A stretch of 64,000 nucleotides of DNA from Hyphomicrobiaceae bacterium. Its GTDB lineage: Bacteria; Pseudomonadota; Alphaproteobacteria; Rhizobiales; Hyphomicrobiaceae. Position 1 is the first letter of the stretch. Every line of letters begins with the position of its first letter. The notes under the pieces were generated by a model that searched no databases, was not told the origin of the DNA, and saw nothing but the letters and a program-made list of their open reading frames with translations. This document shows, piece after piece, positions 1 to 9,303 of the stretch. Location of the stretch: the NCBI GenBank assembly GCA_008933705.1, contig WBUN01000011.1, positions 1-64,000 on the forward strand, read 5' to 3'. The position numbers and the translations under genes were made by a program.

Positions 1-113
1 ACTCGATCGCCACCATGCGCCGACGCATCGAAGTCGAACTCGCCCGACGCCTGCCTCGCTGCCCATGTTGCGCAACGCCGCTCGCAAGACAAAGATGGCG
101 AGGACAAACGTGA
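1..113 (+). CDS. possible C-terminal end of a gene cut by the window edge
   Basis: A reading frame open from the left edge ends in TGA at 111-113. It contains an ATG at 15, from which it would encode only 32 residues, including a PCCATP zinc-knuckle-like motif. It could be the tail of a longer protein that starts outside the window, or chance. I recognise no family, and the sequence is too short to decide. Confidence 0.2.
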   Translation, partial: SIATMRRRIEVELARRLPRCPCCATPLARQRWRGQT

Positions 114-142
114 CACAGTACGATTAGCCCATGGCAGGAGCT

Positions 143-1447
143 TCAATGCAACTTCACGTGCGGTTCGGTGCGCCGCGTGATCATGCGGGCGACGGTCTCG
201 AGCGTCACCTTCGTCACGCCGTGCAGCGCGAGCTGATGCATCTTGTAGAGCGACTTGTACATCAGCCCCGCGAACACGCCCTCGATGAAGAGATTGCCGC
301 CCACCAGCTTCCCCATCAGGCTGCCGACGGTCGAGTAGTTGCCAAGCGACACCAGCGAGCCGAAATCGCGGTAGTGCCATTCCTTCAAGGGCTCGCCCGC
401 GAGATGGCGCTTGAGCTGCACGGCAAGATGCGAGGCCTGCTGATGCGCCGCCTGGGCGCGCGGCGGCACGGGGCGATCATGGCCGGGCCAGGAGCAGGCA
501 GCGCAGTCGCCCATCGCGAAGATGTCATCGTCGCGCGTCGTCTGCAGCGTCTGATGCACGACGAGCTGATTGAGCTTGTTGGTCTCCAGGCCGGCAATGT
601 TGCGCAGGAAGTCAGGCGCCTTGACCCCGGCCGACCAGACGACGAGCTCCGCCGGGATGAAGGCGCCGTTCGTCAGCTTCACGCCATCGGCCAGCACTTC
701 GGCCACGGGCGCGCCGGTATGCACGCGCACGCCGAGCCCGTCGAGCAGCTTGGCGGCGGCCTCGGACAGCCGCTCGGGCAGCGCCGGCAGGATGCGCGGC
801 GCCGCCTCGATGAGGCTGATCTTGATGTCCTTGTCGGGATCGATGCGGTCGAGACCGAAGGCGACGAGCTGGCGCGTGGTCTTGTGCAGCTCCGCGGCAA
901 GCTCGGTGCCGGTGGCGCCGGCACCGATGATGGCCACCTGCAGTTGCTCGGGACGCAATGGCCCTTCCTGCGCGTGCGCACGAATGCAGGCATTCACCAG
1001 CCGGCCATGGAAGCGGGCCGCCTGGTCCGACGTCTCCAGCGCGATGGCGTGCTCCTTCACGCCGGGCGTGCCGAAGTCGTTCGTCAGGCTGCCGACGGCA
1101 ATGACCAGGACGTCGTAGCCGAATTCACGCGCCGGCGTGACCTGCCGGCCCTCAGCGTCGACGAACGGGGCCACCTGCACCATGCGGCGTGCGCGATCGA
1201 TGCCCGTCATCTCGCCGATGCGGTAGGTGAAGCCGTGCCAATAGGCTTGTGCCAGATAGTCGACCTCATGCATTCCCAGATCCATGCTGCCGGCGGCGAT
1301 CTCGTGCAGCAGGGGCTTCCAGAGGTGTGTGCGTTTCCTCTCGATCAGCGTGATGCGCGCCTTGCCGCGTTTCCCCAGCTTGTCGCCGAGACGCGTGGCC
1401 AGCTCGAGCCCGCCTGCCCCACCGCCAACGATGACGATCCGCCGCAC
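143..1447 (-). CDS. ndh: type II NADH dehydrogenase (NAD(P)/FAD-dependent oxidoreductase)
   Basis: This 434-residue flavoprotein carries two dinucleotide-binding signatures: GGGAGG at residues 8-13 for FAD and GAGATG at 175-180 for NAD(P)H. A FAMGDCA motif near residue 310 is typical of the FAD-contacting segment of NDH-2 enzymes. The family transfers electrons from NADH to quinone without proton pumping and sits on the inner face of the cytoplasmic membrane. Length is normal for the family. The start is a GTG at 1447, only 14 nt behind the stop of the solute-binding protein gene, so the two are probably co-transcribed. A related sulfide:quinone-type role cannot be excluded, but the sequence fits NDH-2 best. 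Confidence 0.85.
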   Translation of the reverse strand: MRRIVIVGGGAGGLELATRLGDKLGKRGKARITLIERKRTHLWKPLLHEIAAGSMDLGMHEVDYLAQAYWHGFTYRIGEMTGIDRARRMVQVAPFVDAEGRQVTPAREFGYDVLVIAVGSLTNDFGTPGVKEHAIALETSDQAARFHGRLVNACIRAHAQEGPLRPEQLQVAIIGAGATGTELAAELHKTTRQLVAFGLDRIDPDKDIKISLIEAAPRILPALPERLSEAAAKLLDGLGVRVHTGAPVAEVLADGVKLTNGAFIPAELVVWSAGVKAPDFLRNIAGLETNKLNQLVVHQTLQTTRDDDIFAMGDCAACSWPGHDRPVPPRAQAAHQQASHLAVQLKRHLAGEPLKEWHYRDFGSLVSLGNYSTVGSLMGKLVGGNLFIEGVFAGLMYKSLYKMHQLALHGVTKVTLETVARMITRRTEPHVKLH

Positions 1448-1461
1448 CGAGAGCCTGCCCC

Positions 1462-3042
1462 CTAGTTGTCCAGCCAGACGTCAGCCAGATCCTGGTTGGC
1501 GAAGTGGGTCGGAATGATCTTCCACCCCTTCATGCTGGAGACGTGCGCCACCAGGCGGCTGTACCAGATGACCGGCACGCTGTTGGCATCGGTGATGATC
1601 CTGCGCTGCAAGGCCACCGCGAGCGCAGCCCTCTCCCTGTCGTCCGTCGAAGCCTTGAACTTGTCGTACAGGGCATCGAGCTCTGGATTGCGGCTGCGCG
1701 TCATGTTGCGCGGCGAGCGCTCCTTCGACAGGTACGGGAGGAGCAGCGGCTTGGGATCGTCGGAATCGGCGCAGAATGCATCGAGGGCCACCTGATACTG
1801 GCCGTTGGCGATGGTTGCCTTCTGCTGCGAAACGTCGAGCTGCTGATGCTCGGCCGTGACGCCGATGCGCTTCCACTGGTCGATCACGTACACGCCGACG
1901 GGCGTGAAGGGGTGGTTGACGTTGCGGTTCACCAGCTTGAATTTCAGATCGGCGAGGCCGGCCTCCGCCAGCAGACGCTTGGCTTCCGCGCGCGATTTCT
2001 CGGGGTCCCGCCCGTAGCCCGGCAGCGCGGAAAGCTCGTCGTTGGTGAGGGCCAGGGGAGAGCCGGGCAGGAGCGGGCCGCCGACCGGCTTCACAATGGT
2101 GATCTTCGAAAGCGCATCGGACCCTGCCCACCGGTCGATCACCATCGACAGCGCCTGGCGCACTTTCGGATTGTCGAACGGCTTTGACTCCGTGTTGAAG
2201 AGCAGATCGATCTTGCAGACCCACGGCGCCTCCTGGATCGTGATGCGATCCTTGAGGGCGCCCTGCAATTGCGTGCGCTCACCCGGAGATATGCTGCGGA
2301 ACTCGGCCTGGATCTGGCCGCCCTGCAGCGCGGTCACGACGGCCGACGACTTGACGAAGACCGCGCGGAAGCCGTCGAGATGGGGCTTGCCTTTCTCCCA
2401 GTACTTATCGAAGCGCTTGCCGATCCAATGCGATCCGGCCCGGTGCTCGACGAACACGAAGGGACCGCTGCCCATCACCGTCTTGGCGGGGAAGTCCGCA
2501 TCGGCCGCGAGCCGATCGGCGCTGTAGAGGCAGTTGTAGGGCAGAGCCAGTGTCGACAGGAACGAGGCATCCGGCGCCTTGAGCTTCATGACCACCGCGG
2601 AAGGATCCGGGGCGTCGATGCTGGCGATGTCGGCAAACAGCGCCTTGCGGATCGATACGATGCCGGGCGGCGGGGCGCGCAGGCGGTCGAACGTCGCCTT
2701 CACATCCTTGGAGGTGAGCGGCGTTCCATCGTGGAAGAAGACGCCGGGGCGGATCTTGAAGATGTAGGTCAGCCCGTCCGGCGAGACGGTCCAGCTCTCG
2801 GCGACATCCGGCTTGAGCTTGGGATAGTTGTCCTGATCGACCTTCAGCAGCAGCGAATAGTGCGGAGCCAGCACATGCACCGCAGCGTACGTGGTGATCG
2901 CGTGACAGTCGGTGCTCGGCGCTTCCGCGGTCACGGCGTACGTGAGCGTGCCGCCGTTCTTGGGCGCACCGGCGGCCGCGGCTGCCGCAGACAGGCTCGG
3001 AATCAGGAGCGCAGCACCAAGAATTGTCGCTGGAATGCGCAT
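1462..3042 (-). CDS. ABC transporter solute-binding protein, peptide/nickel (DppA/OppA, family 5) type
   Basis: A 526-residue periplasmic binding protein. The start at 3042 is chosen because it has a strong AGGGAGGA ribosome-binding site and gives a signal peptide (MRIPATILGAALLIPSLS, cleavage after an Ala-rich stretch). The track's longer 551-aa start adds a non-signal-like leader. The segments PDVAESW, YIFKIRPGVFFHDGTP and a late KDRITIQEAPWV-type region are characteristic of SBP_bac_5 proteins, which bind oligopeptides, nickel or other cationic ligands and deliver them to an ABC permease. No permease or ATPase gene is adjacent, so its partners lie elsewhere. The gene is followed after 14 nt by ndh. 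Confidence 0.85.
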   Translation of the reverse strand: MRIPATILGAALLIPSLSAAAAAAGAPKNGGTLTYAVTAEAPSTDCHAITTYAAVHVLAPHYSLLLKVDQDNYPKLKPDVAESWTVSPDGLTYIFKIRPGVFFHDGTPLTSKDVKATFDRLRAPPPGIVSIRKALFADIASIDAPDPSAVVMKLKAPDASFLSTLALPYNCLYSADRLAADADFPAKTVMGSGPFVFVEHRAGSHWIGKRFDKYWEKGKPHLDGFRAVFVKSSAVVTALQGGQIQAEFRSISPGERTQLQGALKDRITIQEAPWVCKIDLLFNTESKPFDNPKVRQALSMVIDRWAGSDALSKITIVKPVGGPLLPGSPLALTNDELSALPGYGRDPEKSRAEAKRLLAEAGLADLKFKLVNRNVNHPFTPVGVYVIDQWKRIGVTAEHQQLDVSQQKATIANGQYQVALDAFCADSDDPKPLLLPYLSKERSPRNMTRSRNPELDALYDKFKASTDDRERAALAVALQRRIITDANSVPVIWYSRLVAHVSSMKGWKIIPTHFANQDLADVWLDN

Positions 3043-3224
3043 AGAGTATTCCTCCCTGTCATTCTGCTTGTTTGCGACCATTGAGGCCGAGGCGATCATG
3101 CTGGTCAAGCGTCTCATCTCGCTCGCACGCGGCCTTTGCCGCAGCCGCGCCGTTGCCGGTGGGTATCGCGTCGTCGCGGCCGCCGGCGCATCGCCCGCTC
3201 ACACACTGGGAACCGCTACCGCTC

Positions 3225-3512
3225 ATGTACGCACGCGTGACCACGTTCCAGGTCGATCCCTCGCGCCTTGACGAGCTTGGCGCCAGGATCGCCGAGATGA
3301 AACGGCTGATTAAGGCCTTGCCCGGACTGCAGGATGCCTACGTGACGTGGCGCGGCGATGGTCAAGGCGCTGTGGTTGCCGTCTATCGCTCGCGACAGGA
3401 GGCGGACGCCGCCATGCGGCGGATGCAGGTCATCTGGGGCAACGTCGCAGGCCTGCTGGCCGGCCCCCCCAGAACCGACGCCTATGAGAACGTCGCGCAC
3501 ATCACGAATTGA
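3225..3512 (+). CDS. small ABM-like (antibiotic biosynthesis monooxygenase fold) protein
   Basis: A 95-residue protein beginning MYARVTTFQVDPSRLDE. This is the pattern of a dimeric alpha/beta-barrel (ABM/ferredoxin-like) protein: a first strand, a helix, then GLQDAYV and a VYRSRQEAD segment. Members are small cytosolic monooxygenases or stress proteins, and the specific activity cannot be told. The ATG at 3225 is preferred to the track's 3072 start because the extra 51 residues are low-complexity. The gene is divergent from the solute-binding protein and convergent with the GGDEF/EAL gene. Confidence 0.6.
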   Translation: MYARVTTFQVDPSRLDELGARIAEMKRLIKALPGLQDAYVTWRGDGQGAVVAVYRSRQEADAAMRRMQVIWGNVAGLLAGPPRTDAYENVAHITN

Positions 3513-3556
3513 GACCCGCAAGACGTTGTGCGCTGCCGACCTGTCCGGCCGCACTC

Positions 3557-5806
3557 TCAGGCCGCGTGCATGCCGCTCGGGCTTGCATCGAGCGCCGACA
3601 ACAGCTTCTCGACGTCCTGCAAAGGCAGCGGCCGGGCGAACAGGTAGCCCTGCATCTCGGTGCAGCCTTCGGCGCGAACCGCTTCCATCTGCGCCTGCGT
3701 CTCCACGCCCTCGGCCGTCGTCGTCATGCCGAGGCCGTGCGCCAGCGCCACCACGGCGCGCACGATGTTGAGCGAGCCGACACCCTCGGCGATGTCGCGC
3801 ACGAAGGAGCGATCGATCTTGATCTTGTCGAACGGGAAGCTCTGCAGCTGGCTCAGCGATGAGTAGCCCGTGCCGAAGTCGTCCATGACGATGTGCACGC
3901 CCACCTCGCGCAGCTGGTAGAGCGTGGCCAGCGTCGCCTCGCCGTTGTCGAGCAGCGCCGTCTCCGTGATCTCGAGCTCGAGGCGCTCTGCAGCCAGCCC
4001 GGAGGCGGCCAGCGCCTCCGTCACGGTCTGCACCAGGCGGGGGCTGCGAACCTGCGCCAGCGACAGGTTGACGGCAATCCTCAGATCGCCGGGCCATCTT
4101 GCGGCGGCCGCGCAAGCCTCTTTGAGCACCCAATCGCCGAGCGGACCGATGAAGCCGATCTCCTCGGCCAGGGGAATGAACTGGCCGGGCAGAACGAGAC
4201 CCTTCTTGGGATGGCGCCAGCGGATCAGCGCCTCGCAACCGCTGATCCGGTTGCGTTCCAGGTTGACGACCGGCTGGTAGTGGAGCTCGAACTCGCCGGC
4301 TCCCAGCGCCTTGCGCAGGTCGTACTCCGTGGCCCGCCGCTGCTGCATCTGCGCATCCATCTCCGGCTCGAAGAAGCAGAAGGTCCTGCGTCCGTCGCTC
4401 TTGGCCCGATACAGCGCCTGATCGGCATTGCGAATGAGCTGCTCGGGGCTCATCCCGTCCTGGGGCCCGATCGCGATGCCGACGCTGGTGCCGATGATCA
4501 CCTGCTGCCCTTCGATCTCGTAGGGCTCGCTCACCACCTCGATGAGGCGGTGCGCCAGCGAGGTGGCGTCGGCTGGCGAGCTGATGGCGACCTGCACGAT
4601 GGCGAACTCGTCGCCGCCCATGCGGGCGATAGTGTCGGTCTCGCGCACCAGGCCGCGCAGCCGGTCGGCGACCATCTCCAGCAGCTTGTCGCCGGCCGGG
4701 TGGCCCAGCGTATCGTTGACCGTCTTGAAATGATCGAGATCGATCAGGTGCGTGGCCACGACCTCACCGCGCTTGACGCGGGTCAGCGCATGCTCGAGCC
4801 GCTCATTGAGCAGCACGCGGTTGGGCAATCCGGTGAGCTGGTCGTGCAGCGCCATGTACACGATCTTGGCTTCTGCACGCCTCTGCTCGGTGATGTCCTG
4901 GTGGGTCGTGACCGTGCCGCCGCCGACGGTCGGCTGCACCGTGACGCAGACGCAGCGCCCATCGCCGAACGCCATCGCGATCTGCTCCGCATTGCCGACA
5001 TCGCGAGCACGCAGCATCGCCTGCATGAGCTGGTCGGCGCCTTCCTGTGAAAGATGGCCGGTGGCAACGCGCTCATCGAGAACCTCGCCGAGCGGTGTGC
5101 CCGGCGCGAGCTGCGACTCCGACAGGCCGTACAGGTCGGCATAGCGGCCGTTGCATACCTGCAGCCGCTGTTCGCCATCGAACATGGCGAGGCCCTGGAC
5201 CATGTGGTTGAGCGCCGCGTCAAGCTGCAGGTTCTGCGCGTTGAGCCGCGCTTTGGCCCGCCTCAGTCGCTCATTCCGCCGGGCCAACGCCGTGATGTCC
5301 TGATGCGTGGTGACCCAGCCCCCCTCGGCGCGAGGCCGGATCGAGATCACGATCGAGCGTCCGTCATCGAGCTTGCGCAGCAATTGACCGGCCTTCCCGT
5401 CGCGCACGCGTTGGCGGATCTCTTCCACGAACCGTGCCGCCTTCTCCCGCGGCGCCGCCGCAGTCTGGCACGCGACGATGTCGGCAAGCGACATGCCGGG
5501 CTTCATGGCATTGCGGGCAAGGCCGTAGATTTCGGCGCAGCGGTCGTTGGCGAGCAGAAGACGCTCATCGGCATCGAACACGGCGATGCCTTGCAGCATG
5601 TCCGCCATCACGGATTCGAGCGGCACGCAGTTGCCGGCGACGCCTTCCCGGCGCAGCCACCTCGGGACAGCACGCAACAGATGATCGAGCACACGCCCGC
5701 ACGCGCTGGCCACGTGGTCGGGCAGGGAGAACAGCAGGCCCTCGCGGCCCTGATCGGCCGGCGCCGAAATGCCAACAGGCTCGCGCTCGTCCGATCGGTG
5801 CTGCAT
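3557..5806 (-). CDS. PAS-PAS-GGDEF-EAL c-di-GMP turnover protein
   Basis: A 749-residue cytosolic protein with no membrane segment. In the track's numbering (20 residues longer), two similar PAS domains lie at about 85-190 and 215-330. Each begins with an FD(A/G)xxRL segment followed by a Y-G-L motif and ends in THQDIT. A diguanylate cyclase domain has an intact GGDEF at 417-421, preceded by a canonical RETD inhibitory I-site. A phosphodiesterase domain has EALIRW at 545-550, a DDFGTGYSSL segment and TTAEGVET. Both catalytic halves look intact, so the enzyme could make or break c-di-GMP in response to whatever the PAS domains sense. The ATG at 5806 gives the more usual start; 5866 is possible. 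Confidence 0.9.
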   Translation of the reverse strand: MQHRSDEREPVGISAPADQGREGLLFSLPDHVASACGRVLDHLLRAVPRWLRREGVAGNCVPLESVMADMLQGIAVFDADERLLLANDRCAEIYGLARNAMKPGMSLADIVACQTAAAPREKAARFVEEIRQRVRDGKAGQLLRKLDDGRSIVISIRPRAEGGWVTTHQDITALARRNERLRRAKARLNAQNLQLDAALNHMVQGLAMFDGEQRLQVCNGRYADLYGLSESQLAPGTPLGEVLDERVATGHLSQEGADQLMQAMLRARDVGNAEQIAMAFGDGRCVCVTVQPTVGGGTVTTHQDITEQRRAEAKIVYMALHDQLTGLPNRVLLNERLEHALTRVKRGEVVATHLIDLDHFKTVNDTLGHPAGDKLLEMVADRLRGLVRETDTIARMGGDEFAIVQVAISSPADATSLAHRLIEVVSEPYEIEGQQVIIGTSVGIAIGPQDGMSPEQLIRNADQALYRAKSDGRRTFCFFEPEMDAQMQQRRATEYDLRKALGAGEFELHYQPVVNLERNRISGCEALIRWRHPKKGLVLPGQFIPLAEEIGFIGPLGDWVLKEACAAAARWPGDLRIAVNLSLAQVRSPRLVQTVTEALAASGLAAERLELEITETALLDNGEATLATLYQLREVGVHIVMDDFGTGYSSLSQLQSFPFDKIKIDRSFVRDIAEGVGSLNIVRAVVALAHGLGMTTTAEGVETQAQMEAVRAEGCTEMQGYLFARPLPLQDVEKLLSALDASPSGMHAA

Positions 5807-5866
5807 TGAGGCTGAAGAGCCGGCGCGCGACCGATATTTACGCGCGAAGCCTAGCATTAAACGCAC

Positions 5867-6045
5867 CCCCCAATATACCCGGCGTTATGATTATCAGCGT
5901 AGCCCCTAATAGTGTGTTCACTGCGCACACTCTGCGAAATTCGCGGTTGTCATCGCTAATGATGCGTAAATCTGTATCCTGCGCGCGAGCGCAGGGCGCA
6001 TCGCAGGCATCCGCATCTTGTCTCTGGCGAAGGAACGGACCCGGC
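5867..6045. promoter_or_regulatory. divergent intergenic region with an inverted repeat
   Basis: This stretch separates the divergent GGDEF/EAL gene and agmatinase-family gene and is much more AT-rich than its surroundings. It contains AGTGTG-N9-CACACT at 5911-5931, a perfect 6-bp inverted repeat that could be an operator. An AAGGAACG ribosome-binding site precedes the ATG at 6046. The -10/-35 elements cannot be assigned with confidence. Confidence 0.35.
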
Positions 6046-7101
6046 ATGGATCGCAAGAAGCTCGAGAAATTGCGCGCCCAGTATGCGGCAGCCGCGCCTG
6101 GCGATGTCCGCGATCCCGAATTCAAGAGGGCAACCGAGATGGTGTATGCCGGCACCGACCGGCGGCCGAAACCCTATGAAGGGGTGTCGACCTTCCTCGG
6201 CGCTCCGCTACGGACGCATGCACGTGAGGCTGCGGATTTCGGCGGGCTCGACATCGCTCTCGTCGGCGTGCCGATGGACTTGGGCGTGACCAACCGGGCC
6301 GGCGCCCGCCTCGGCCCCCGCGCGGTGCGCGGCATCGAACGCATCGGCCCCTACCATCACGTGCACCGCACCGTGCCTCTGGCCGAAGTGAAGGTGGCCG
6401 ACGTCGGCGACGTGCCGTTTCGCAGCCGTTTCAGCCTGAGCGACAGCCACGCCGACATCGAGACCTACTTCACCGCGATCGCGGCCGCGGGCGTTGCGCC
6501 GATCAGCGTCGGCGGCGACCACTCGATCAGCTGCCCGATCTTGAAGGCGCTGGGCGCCGGGCGCCCCGTCGGCATGGTGCACATCGACGCGCACTGCGAC
6601 ACCGGAGGGCCATTCGAAGGCGAGAAATTCCATCACGGGGGACCGTTCCGACAGGCGGTGCTGGCTGGCGTTCTCGATCCCGAGAGGACCGTCCAGATCG
6701 GCATCCGCGGCGGCGCCGAGTACCTGTGGGAGTTCTCTTACGCGAGCGGCATGACGGTCATTCACGCCGAGGAGATCGCCACTCTCGGCCTTCCCCGCAT
6801 CATCAGGACGATCCACAAGGTCGTGGGCGACGGGCCGACCTACTTGTCCTTCGACATCGACAGCCTCGACCCCGCCTTCGCACCAGGCACCGGCACGCCG
6901 GAGGTGGGCGGCCTCAGCACGCGCGAGGCAATCGAGCTGATACGCGGCTGCGCGGGCCTCGAGATCATCGGCGGCGATGTCGTCGAGGTCGCCCCGCAGT
7001 ACGACGCTACCACCAATACCGCGCAGGCTGCCGCCCAGATGCTGTTCGAGATCCTGACGCTCATGGTCCTGACGCGCACGAAGGGCGCCCGCAAGACGTG
7101 A
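6046..7101 (+). CDS. speB: agmatinase-family ureohydrolase
   Basis: A 351-residue member of the arginase/agmatinase family. The binuclear manganese site is visible: GGDHS at 156-160, DAHCD at 181-185, and a later SFDIDSLDP segment followed by GTGTPE. The family hydrolyses guanidino compounds to urea plus an amine or acid. Agmatine, guanidinobutyrate and guanidinopropionate are all possible substrates and sequence alone does not separate them. The track's 555-aa version is a read-in from upstream; the ATG at 6046 with AAGGAACG is the natural start. No polyamine genes are adjacent, so the symbol is provisional. Confidence 0.8.
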   Translation: MDRKKLEKLRAQYAAAAPGDVRDPEFKRATEMVYAGTDRRPKPYEGVSTFLGAPLRTHAREAADFGGLDIALVGVPMDLGVTNRAGARLGPRAVRGIERIGPYHHVHRTVPLAEVKVADVGDVPFRSRFSLSDSHADIETYFTAIAAAGVAPISVGGDHSISCPILKALGAGRPVGMVHIDAHCDTGGPFEGEKFHHGGPFRQAVLAGVLDPERTVQIGIRGGAEYLWEFSYASGMTVIHAEEIATLGLPRIIRTIHKVVGDGPTYLSFDIDSLDPAFAPGTGTPEVGGLSTREAIELIRGCAGLEIIGGDVVEVAPQYDATTNTAQAAAQMLFEILTLMVLTRTKGARKT

Positions 7102-7224
7102 GACGCGTTGAGGCCCGTGGCAGAGTTAACCCTTTCAGCCGCCACAGGCTCCTGCTAAGGCACGTCCGCAGGTATTCGTTCCAACAATGCATCGTGCAGT
7201 GATGGCGAGCGGGGAGTTCGGTTC

Positions 7225-8292
7225 TTGAAGATCCTGGTCACGGGGGGAGCGGGGTTCATCGGCTCGGCGGTGTGCCGGCATCTCGTGCGCGAGAGCGATG
7301 CGCACGTGATCAACGTCGACAAGCTCACGTACGCCGCCAACCTGCGCTCGCTCGACCCCATCGCCAACAGCCCGCGCTACACCTTCATCCGCGCCGACAT
7401 CTGCGACAGCGCGGCGCTCGACGAGATCTTCGCCGCCCACGCGCCCGACGCAGTGATGCACCTGGCCGCCGAGAGCCACGTGGATCGCTCCATCAACGGC
7501 TCGGACGCATTCGTGCGCACCAACGTGCTGGGCACCCACTGCCTGCTCGAGGCGGCGCGGGCCTACTGGTCGCGGCTGCCGGCGGAGCGGGCGCGGGCCT
7601 TTCGCTTCCTGCACGTGTCGACGGACGAGGTATACGGCTCGCTCGGCCCCGACGGCGCCTTCAGCGAGACGACCGCCTACGACCCCTCCTCGCCCTACTC
7701 GGCCTCCAAGGCCGCCGCCGACCACCTGGTCAGCGCCTGGCACCGCACCTTCGGCTTTCCCGCCGTGATCTCCAACTGCTCCAACAACTACGGACCGTAT
7801 CATTTCCCCGAGAAGCTGATCCCGCTCGTCATCCTCAACGCGCTCGAGCGCAAGCCGCTGCCGGTGTACGGCGACGGCTCCAACGTGCGCGACTGGCTGT
7901 ACGTGGAGGATCATGCGCGCGCGCTCAATCTGATCCTGACGCAGGGGCGGGTGGGGGAGAAGTACAACGTCGGCGGACGCAACGAGCGCACCAATCTCGC
8001 CGTGGTGGAGAGCATCTGCGATACGCTCGACCGCCTGCAGCCCGGGCCCGTCAGCCGCCGCGCGCTCATCACCTTCGTGGCCGACCGGCCGGGCCACGAC
8101 CACCGCTACGCCATCGACGCGACCAAGCTTGAGCGCGAGCTTGGCTGGCGCGCGCAGGAGGGCTTCGACAGCGGCCTTGCCAAGACGGTGCGCTGGTATC
8201 TCGACAACCGGGCCTGGTGGGAGCCCTTGCGCAAGGGCATCTACGCGGGCGACCGCCTGGGCCTCATCGTGCCCCACACAAAGGCCGGCTGA
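7225..8292 (+). CDS. rfbB: dTDP-glucose 4,6-dehydratase
   Basis: A 355-residue extended short-chain dehydrogenase. It has the NAD site TGGAGFIGS at the start, the [10 protein letters not shown] segment that carries the dehydratase Asp/Glu pair, and the catalytic YSASK. It converts dTDP-glucose to dTDP-4-keto-6-deoxyglucose, the second step of dTDP-rhamnose synthesis. The start is a TTG at 7225 preceded by GGGGAG. rfbD follows after 36 nt, so the two form an operon, but rfbA and rfbC are not in the window. Confidence 0.92.
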   Translation: MKILVTGGAGFIGSAVCRHLVRESDAHVINVDKLTYAANLRSLDPIANSPRYTFIRADICDSAALDEIFAAHAPDAVMHLAAESHVDRSINGSDAFVRTNVLGTHCLLEAARAYWSRLPAERARAFRFLHVSTDEVYGSLGPDGAFSETTAYDPSSPYSASKAAADHLVSAWHRTFGFPAVISNCSNNYGPYHFPEKLIPLVILNALERKPLPVYGDGSNVRDWLYVEDHARALNLILTQGRVGEKYNVGGRNERTNLAVVESICDTLDRLQPGPVSRRALITFVADRPGHDHRYAIDATKLERELGWRAQEGFDSGLAKTVRWYLDNRAWWEPLRKGIYAGDRLGLIVPHTKAG

Positions 8293-8328
8293 GCGAGCCG
8301 GATGCCGCGCCAAGATGGAACGACGGCC

Positions 8329-9207
8329 ATGAAGATCCTGGTTGCGGGCGCGCAAGGACAGCTTGCGCGCGCGCTGGGCGAGCAGGCCACGCGCGACGGC
8401 GTCTCCGTGACGATGATGGGCCGCCCCCAGCTCGATCTGTGCGACAAGGCGACGATCGCGCGCGCCATCGGCATGACCGCGCCGGATATCGTCGTCAACG
8501 CGGCCGCCTACACGGCCGTCGACAAGGCGGAAGGCGATGCGGCGGCGGCCTTCGCCGTCAACCGCGACGGTGCCGGTGCGCTGGCGGCGGCGGCGCGCGC
8601 GCATGCCCGTCCGATCATCCACGTCTCGACCGACTACGTGTTCGACGGAACCAAGCAGGGCGCCTACGTCGAGGACGACCCGGTGGGGCCGACCGGCGTA
8701 TACGGGCGCTCGAAGCTCGAGGGGGAAATTGCCGTTGCCGCCGCCAATCCGCAGCATGTGATCCTGCGCACGGCCTGGGTCTACAGCGCGCACGGCCACA
8801 ATTTCCTCAAGACGATCGTGCGGCTGGCGCGCGAGCGCCCCGAGCTGCGCGTGGTCGTCGACCAGCGCGGCAACCCCACGTACGCGCCGCATCTCGCGGA
8901 CGCCATCCTGGCAATCGCCGCACAACTCCGCGCGGAGCCGGCAGCCGCGAAGCGCTGGGGCATCTACCATGCCGCGGGGACCGGCGACACGAGCTGGTAC
9001 GAGTTCGCATCCGCGATCATCGCGGCCGCCGGGCCGCTCGGCGTGCCGCAGGTGCCCGTGAAAGCCATCAGCACGTCCGACTACCCGACCCCGGCCAGGC
9101 GGCCGGCCAACTCTTGTCTCGACTGCTCCAAGCTCGCCCGCATCTTCGGCGTGCGCCTGCCGTCCTGGCGGCAGGGCGTGGCCGAGTGCATCGCGCGGCT
9201 GGCCTGA
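8329..9207 (+). CDS. rfbD: dTDP-4-dehydrorhamnose reductase
   Basis: A 292-residue RmlD-type reductase. It opens with the nucleotide-binding MKILVAGAQGQLARAL and has the catalytic YGRSKLEGE (YxxxK) and a DYPTPARRPANS segment typical of RmlD. It catalyses the last step of dTDP-L-rhamnose synthesis, using NAD(P)H. The ATG at 8329 is preferred to the track's start nine codons upstream because it begins directly at the Rossmann strand. It is co-transcribed with rfbB and probably supplies rhamnose for lipopolysaccharide or exopolysaccharide. Confidence 0.9.
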   Translation: MKILVAGAQGQLARALGEQATRDGVSVTMMGRPQLDLCDKATIARAIGMTAPDIVVNAAAYTAVDKAEGDAAAAFAVNRDGAGALAAAARAHARPIIHVSTDYVFDGTKQGAYVEDDPVGPTGVYGRSKLEGEIAVAAANPQHVILRTAWVYSAHGHNFLKTIVRLARERPELRVVVDQRGNPTYAPHLADAILAIAAQLRAEPAAAKRWGIYHAAGTGDTSWYEFASAIIAAAGPLGVPQVPVKAISTSDYPTPARRPANSCLDCSKLARIFGVRLPSWRQGVAECIARLA

Positions 9208-9303
9208 CCTCGCCGGCCTCGGGCACCGAGCCCGCGTTGAATTGCCGGCCATCTGCTCTTACCCTGCCCCCGCGTTGCGTTAGTCGCCAGCCGGGGAGGC
9301 CGC

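Noticed and set aside
7135-9252. 705-aa minus-strand ORF across rfbB and rfbD
   Set aside because: It is a shadow of the two plus-strand genes, with His/Arg-rich low-complexity translation and no domain.
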